From Maridesulfovibrio frigidus DSM 17176 (GTDB lineage Bacteria; Desulfobacterota; Desulfovibrionia; Desulfovibrionales; Desulfovibrionaceae): a stretch of 64,000 nt of DNA. The stretch lies in assembly GCF_000711735.1 (NCBI RefSeq), contig NZ_JONL01000002.1:372001-436000 (forward strand), written 5' to 3'. The position numbers and the translations under genes are program-made. The notes below the pieces were generated by a model that saw only the letters and a list, made by a program, of their open reading frames with translations, was not told the origin of the DNA and ran no database searches. Shown in pieces: positions 63,098 to 64,000 of the stretch (the first letter of the stretch is position 1; every line of letters begins with the position of its first letter).

Positions 63098-64000
63098 CTA
63101 GTATCCCTTGAACGGGTTGGGACCAATCTTGATCATGTCATTAACGAATGTGTCGATGAGGTCAGAAACCTTGTCGTAATCGTCAATGGCGAGTTCAGAC
63201 TGGACAACACGCTCAGGTTCGACACCAAGTCTCTTAAGAGAGTCAGCGACGTTTTCCATACGGCGGTCACACAGTTCGGAACCTTTCACAAAGTGGCACT
63301 GATAATCTTCACCGTACTTACAACCGAGTAGAAGTACGCCGTCAATACCCTTAGACATCGCATCTGCAATCCAGATGGTGTTTACAGAGCCAAGACAACG
63401 AACAGGAACTACACGAACATACGGTGACCAGCCTTTGCCGCGCATTGCTGCCATATCCAAAGCAGGATAAGCATCGTTTTCGCAAGCGAGAACGATAAAG
63501 CGAGGACCACCAACTTCCATGTCATCAGGTACATCGACCTGTTTGATCATAGAACCGACCATGTCGATATTGTAGTTGTCAAATCCGATTACGCGTTCCG
63601 GACAAGCACCCATACAGGTACCACAGCGGCGACAGCGTGATGGATTTGGCTTTGGTGTTCCTTTTTCATCATCATCAAGTGCACCGAAAGGACATTCTTC
63701 GGTACAACGTTTACACTGTGTGCAACGCATGAAGTTGAAAACAGGGTAACTGTTATCACCAGAACGAGGGTGAACAGCAACGCCATGATTGGCGGAGTTG
63801 ATACACTGAATCGCTTTGAGAACAGCACCGGCTGCATCTTCCCTTGCAAGACCCATGGTCATTGGCTGACGAACACAACCTGCGGCGTAAACACCGGTAC
63901 GGCGTGTTTCGTAAGGGAAACAGATGTAGTTAGAATCTGCATATCCGTCGAACTGCTTGAGATCGGGGAATGCAGGTCCTTGTCTATATACGAGGTTGAT
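63098..64000 (-). CDS. qmoB: QmoB, HdrA/MvhD-like flavin-iron-sulfur subunit (3' part)
   Basis: 301 codons are present; the 5' part runs off the right edge. Reading from the edge: the end of an HdrA-like flavoprotein domain (TRRTGVYAAGCVRQPMTMG), two ferredoxin motifs (CTQCKRCTEECP and CRRCGTCMGACP), then an MvhD-like C-terminal domain (VVPVRCLGSVN, LLGCKYGEDYQCHF, LCDRR). This layout is typical of QmoB. No internal start is needed at 63862; the frame is open to the edge. Confidence 0.96.
   Translation of the reverse strand: MNLVYRQGPAFPDLKQFDGYADSNYICFPYETRRTGVYAAGCVRQPMTMGLAREDAAGAVLKAIQCINSANHGVAVHPRSGDNSYPVFNFMRCTQCKRCTEECPFGALDDDEKGTPKPNPSRCRRCGTCMGACPERVIGFDNYNIDMVGSMIKQVDVPDDMEVGGPRFIVLACENDAYPALDMAAMRGKGWSPYVRVVPVRCLGSVNTIWIADAMSKGIDGVLLLGCKYGEDYQCHFVKGSELCDRRMENVADSLKRLGVEPERVVQSELAIDDYDKVSDLIDTFVNDMIKIGPNPFKGY

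Overview
The window is a 64 kb piece of chromosome from a sulfate-reducing deltaproteobacterium of the Desulfovibrio group. The main evidence is the qmoBCD end of the quinone-interacting oxidoreductase complex at the right edge, a Desulfovibrio-type monocluster ferredoxin, highly conserved iron alcohol dehydrogenases, and a cobalamin and uroporphyrinogen gene set. Coding regions have moderate GC and the spacers are AT-rich, which would fit a marine, lower-GC Desulfovibrio (inference). I see no rRNA, tRNA, CRISPR array, insertion sequence or prophage.

Layout. 0-4.6 kb: an N-acetylglucosamine phosphotransferase system (nagE, ptsH, start of ptsI) divergent from nagA. 4.6-11 kb: thiol peroxidase, then an alcohol-oxidation module made of an iron alcohol dehydrogenase, a PAS histidine kinase, an NtrC-type regulator and a second iron alcohol dehydrogenase behind a good sigma-54 promoter. 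The second dehydrogenase is followed by a structured non-coding stretch. 11-23 kb: an ATP-grasp enzyme, several small or unknown genes, dGTPase, a two-domain methyltransferase, exonuclease III, a chemoreceptor, a group of very short genes and a lipoprotein. 23-36.6 kb: malic enzyme, an RNA methyltransferase, a TPR protein, then a cobalamin run (cbiA, dinB, cbiD, a palindromic repeat, cobL/cbiET, cobM, yjbQ). After that comes a signalling operon with a SpoIIE-type phosphatase, a cysteine-rich mini-protein and an AMMECR1 protein.

36.6-55.7 kb: a hybrid sensor kinase, a small-molecule kinase-like protein, purN, a fused cobA-hemD gene behind valS, a BPL-N protein, a DUF342 (FapA) protein, and a leftward flagellar/tRNA group (fliJ, a MotE-like protein, truA, a FliD-like protein). 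Next are an unknown exported protein, larE, ferredoxin and a lysine/aspartate-rich secreted protein. 55.8-60.6 kb: a complete branched-chain amino-acid ABC transporter (livGKHMF). 61.1-64 kb: qmoD, qmoC and the 3' part of qmoB, closed by a strong terminator.

Most genes belong to known families. The least explained items are the multi-hairpin segment after the second alcohol dehydrogenase (10.7-10.88 kb), a cluster of very small genes at 21-22.3 kb, a 54-residue cysteine-rich gene at 52.6 kb, a 29-residue membrane peptide gene at 14.84 kb, the cobalamin-operon repeat with 12-bp inverted ends, and the phosphatase/Cys-rich/AMMECR1 operon.
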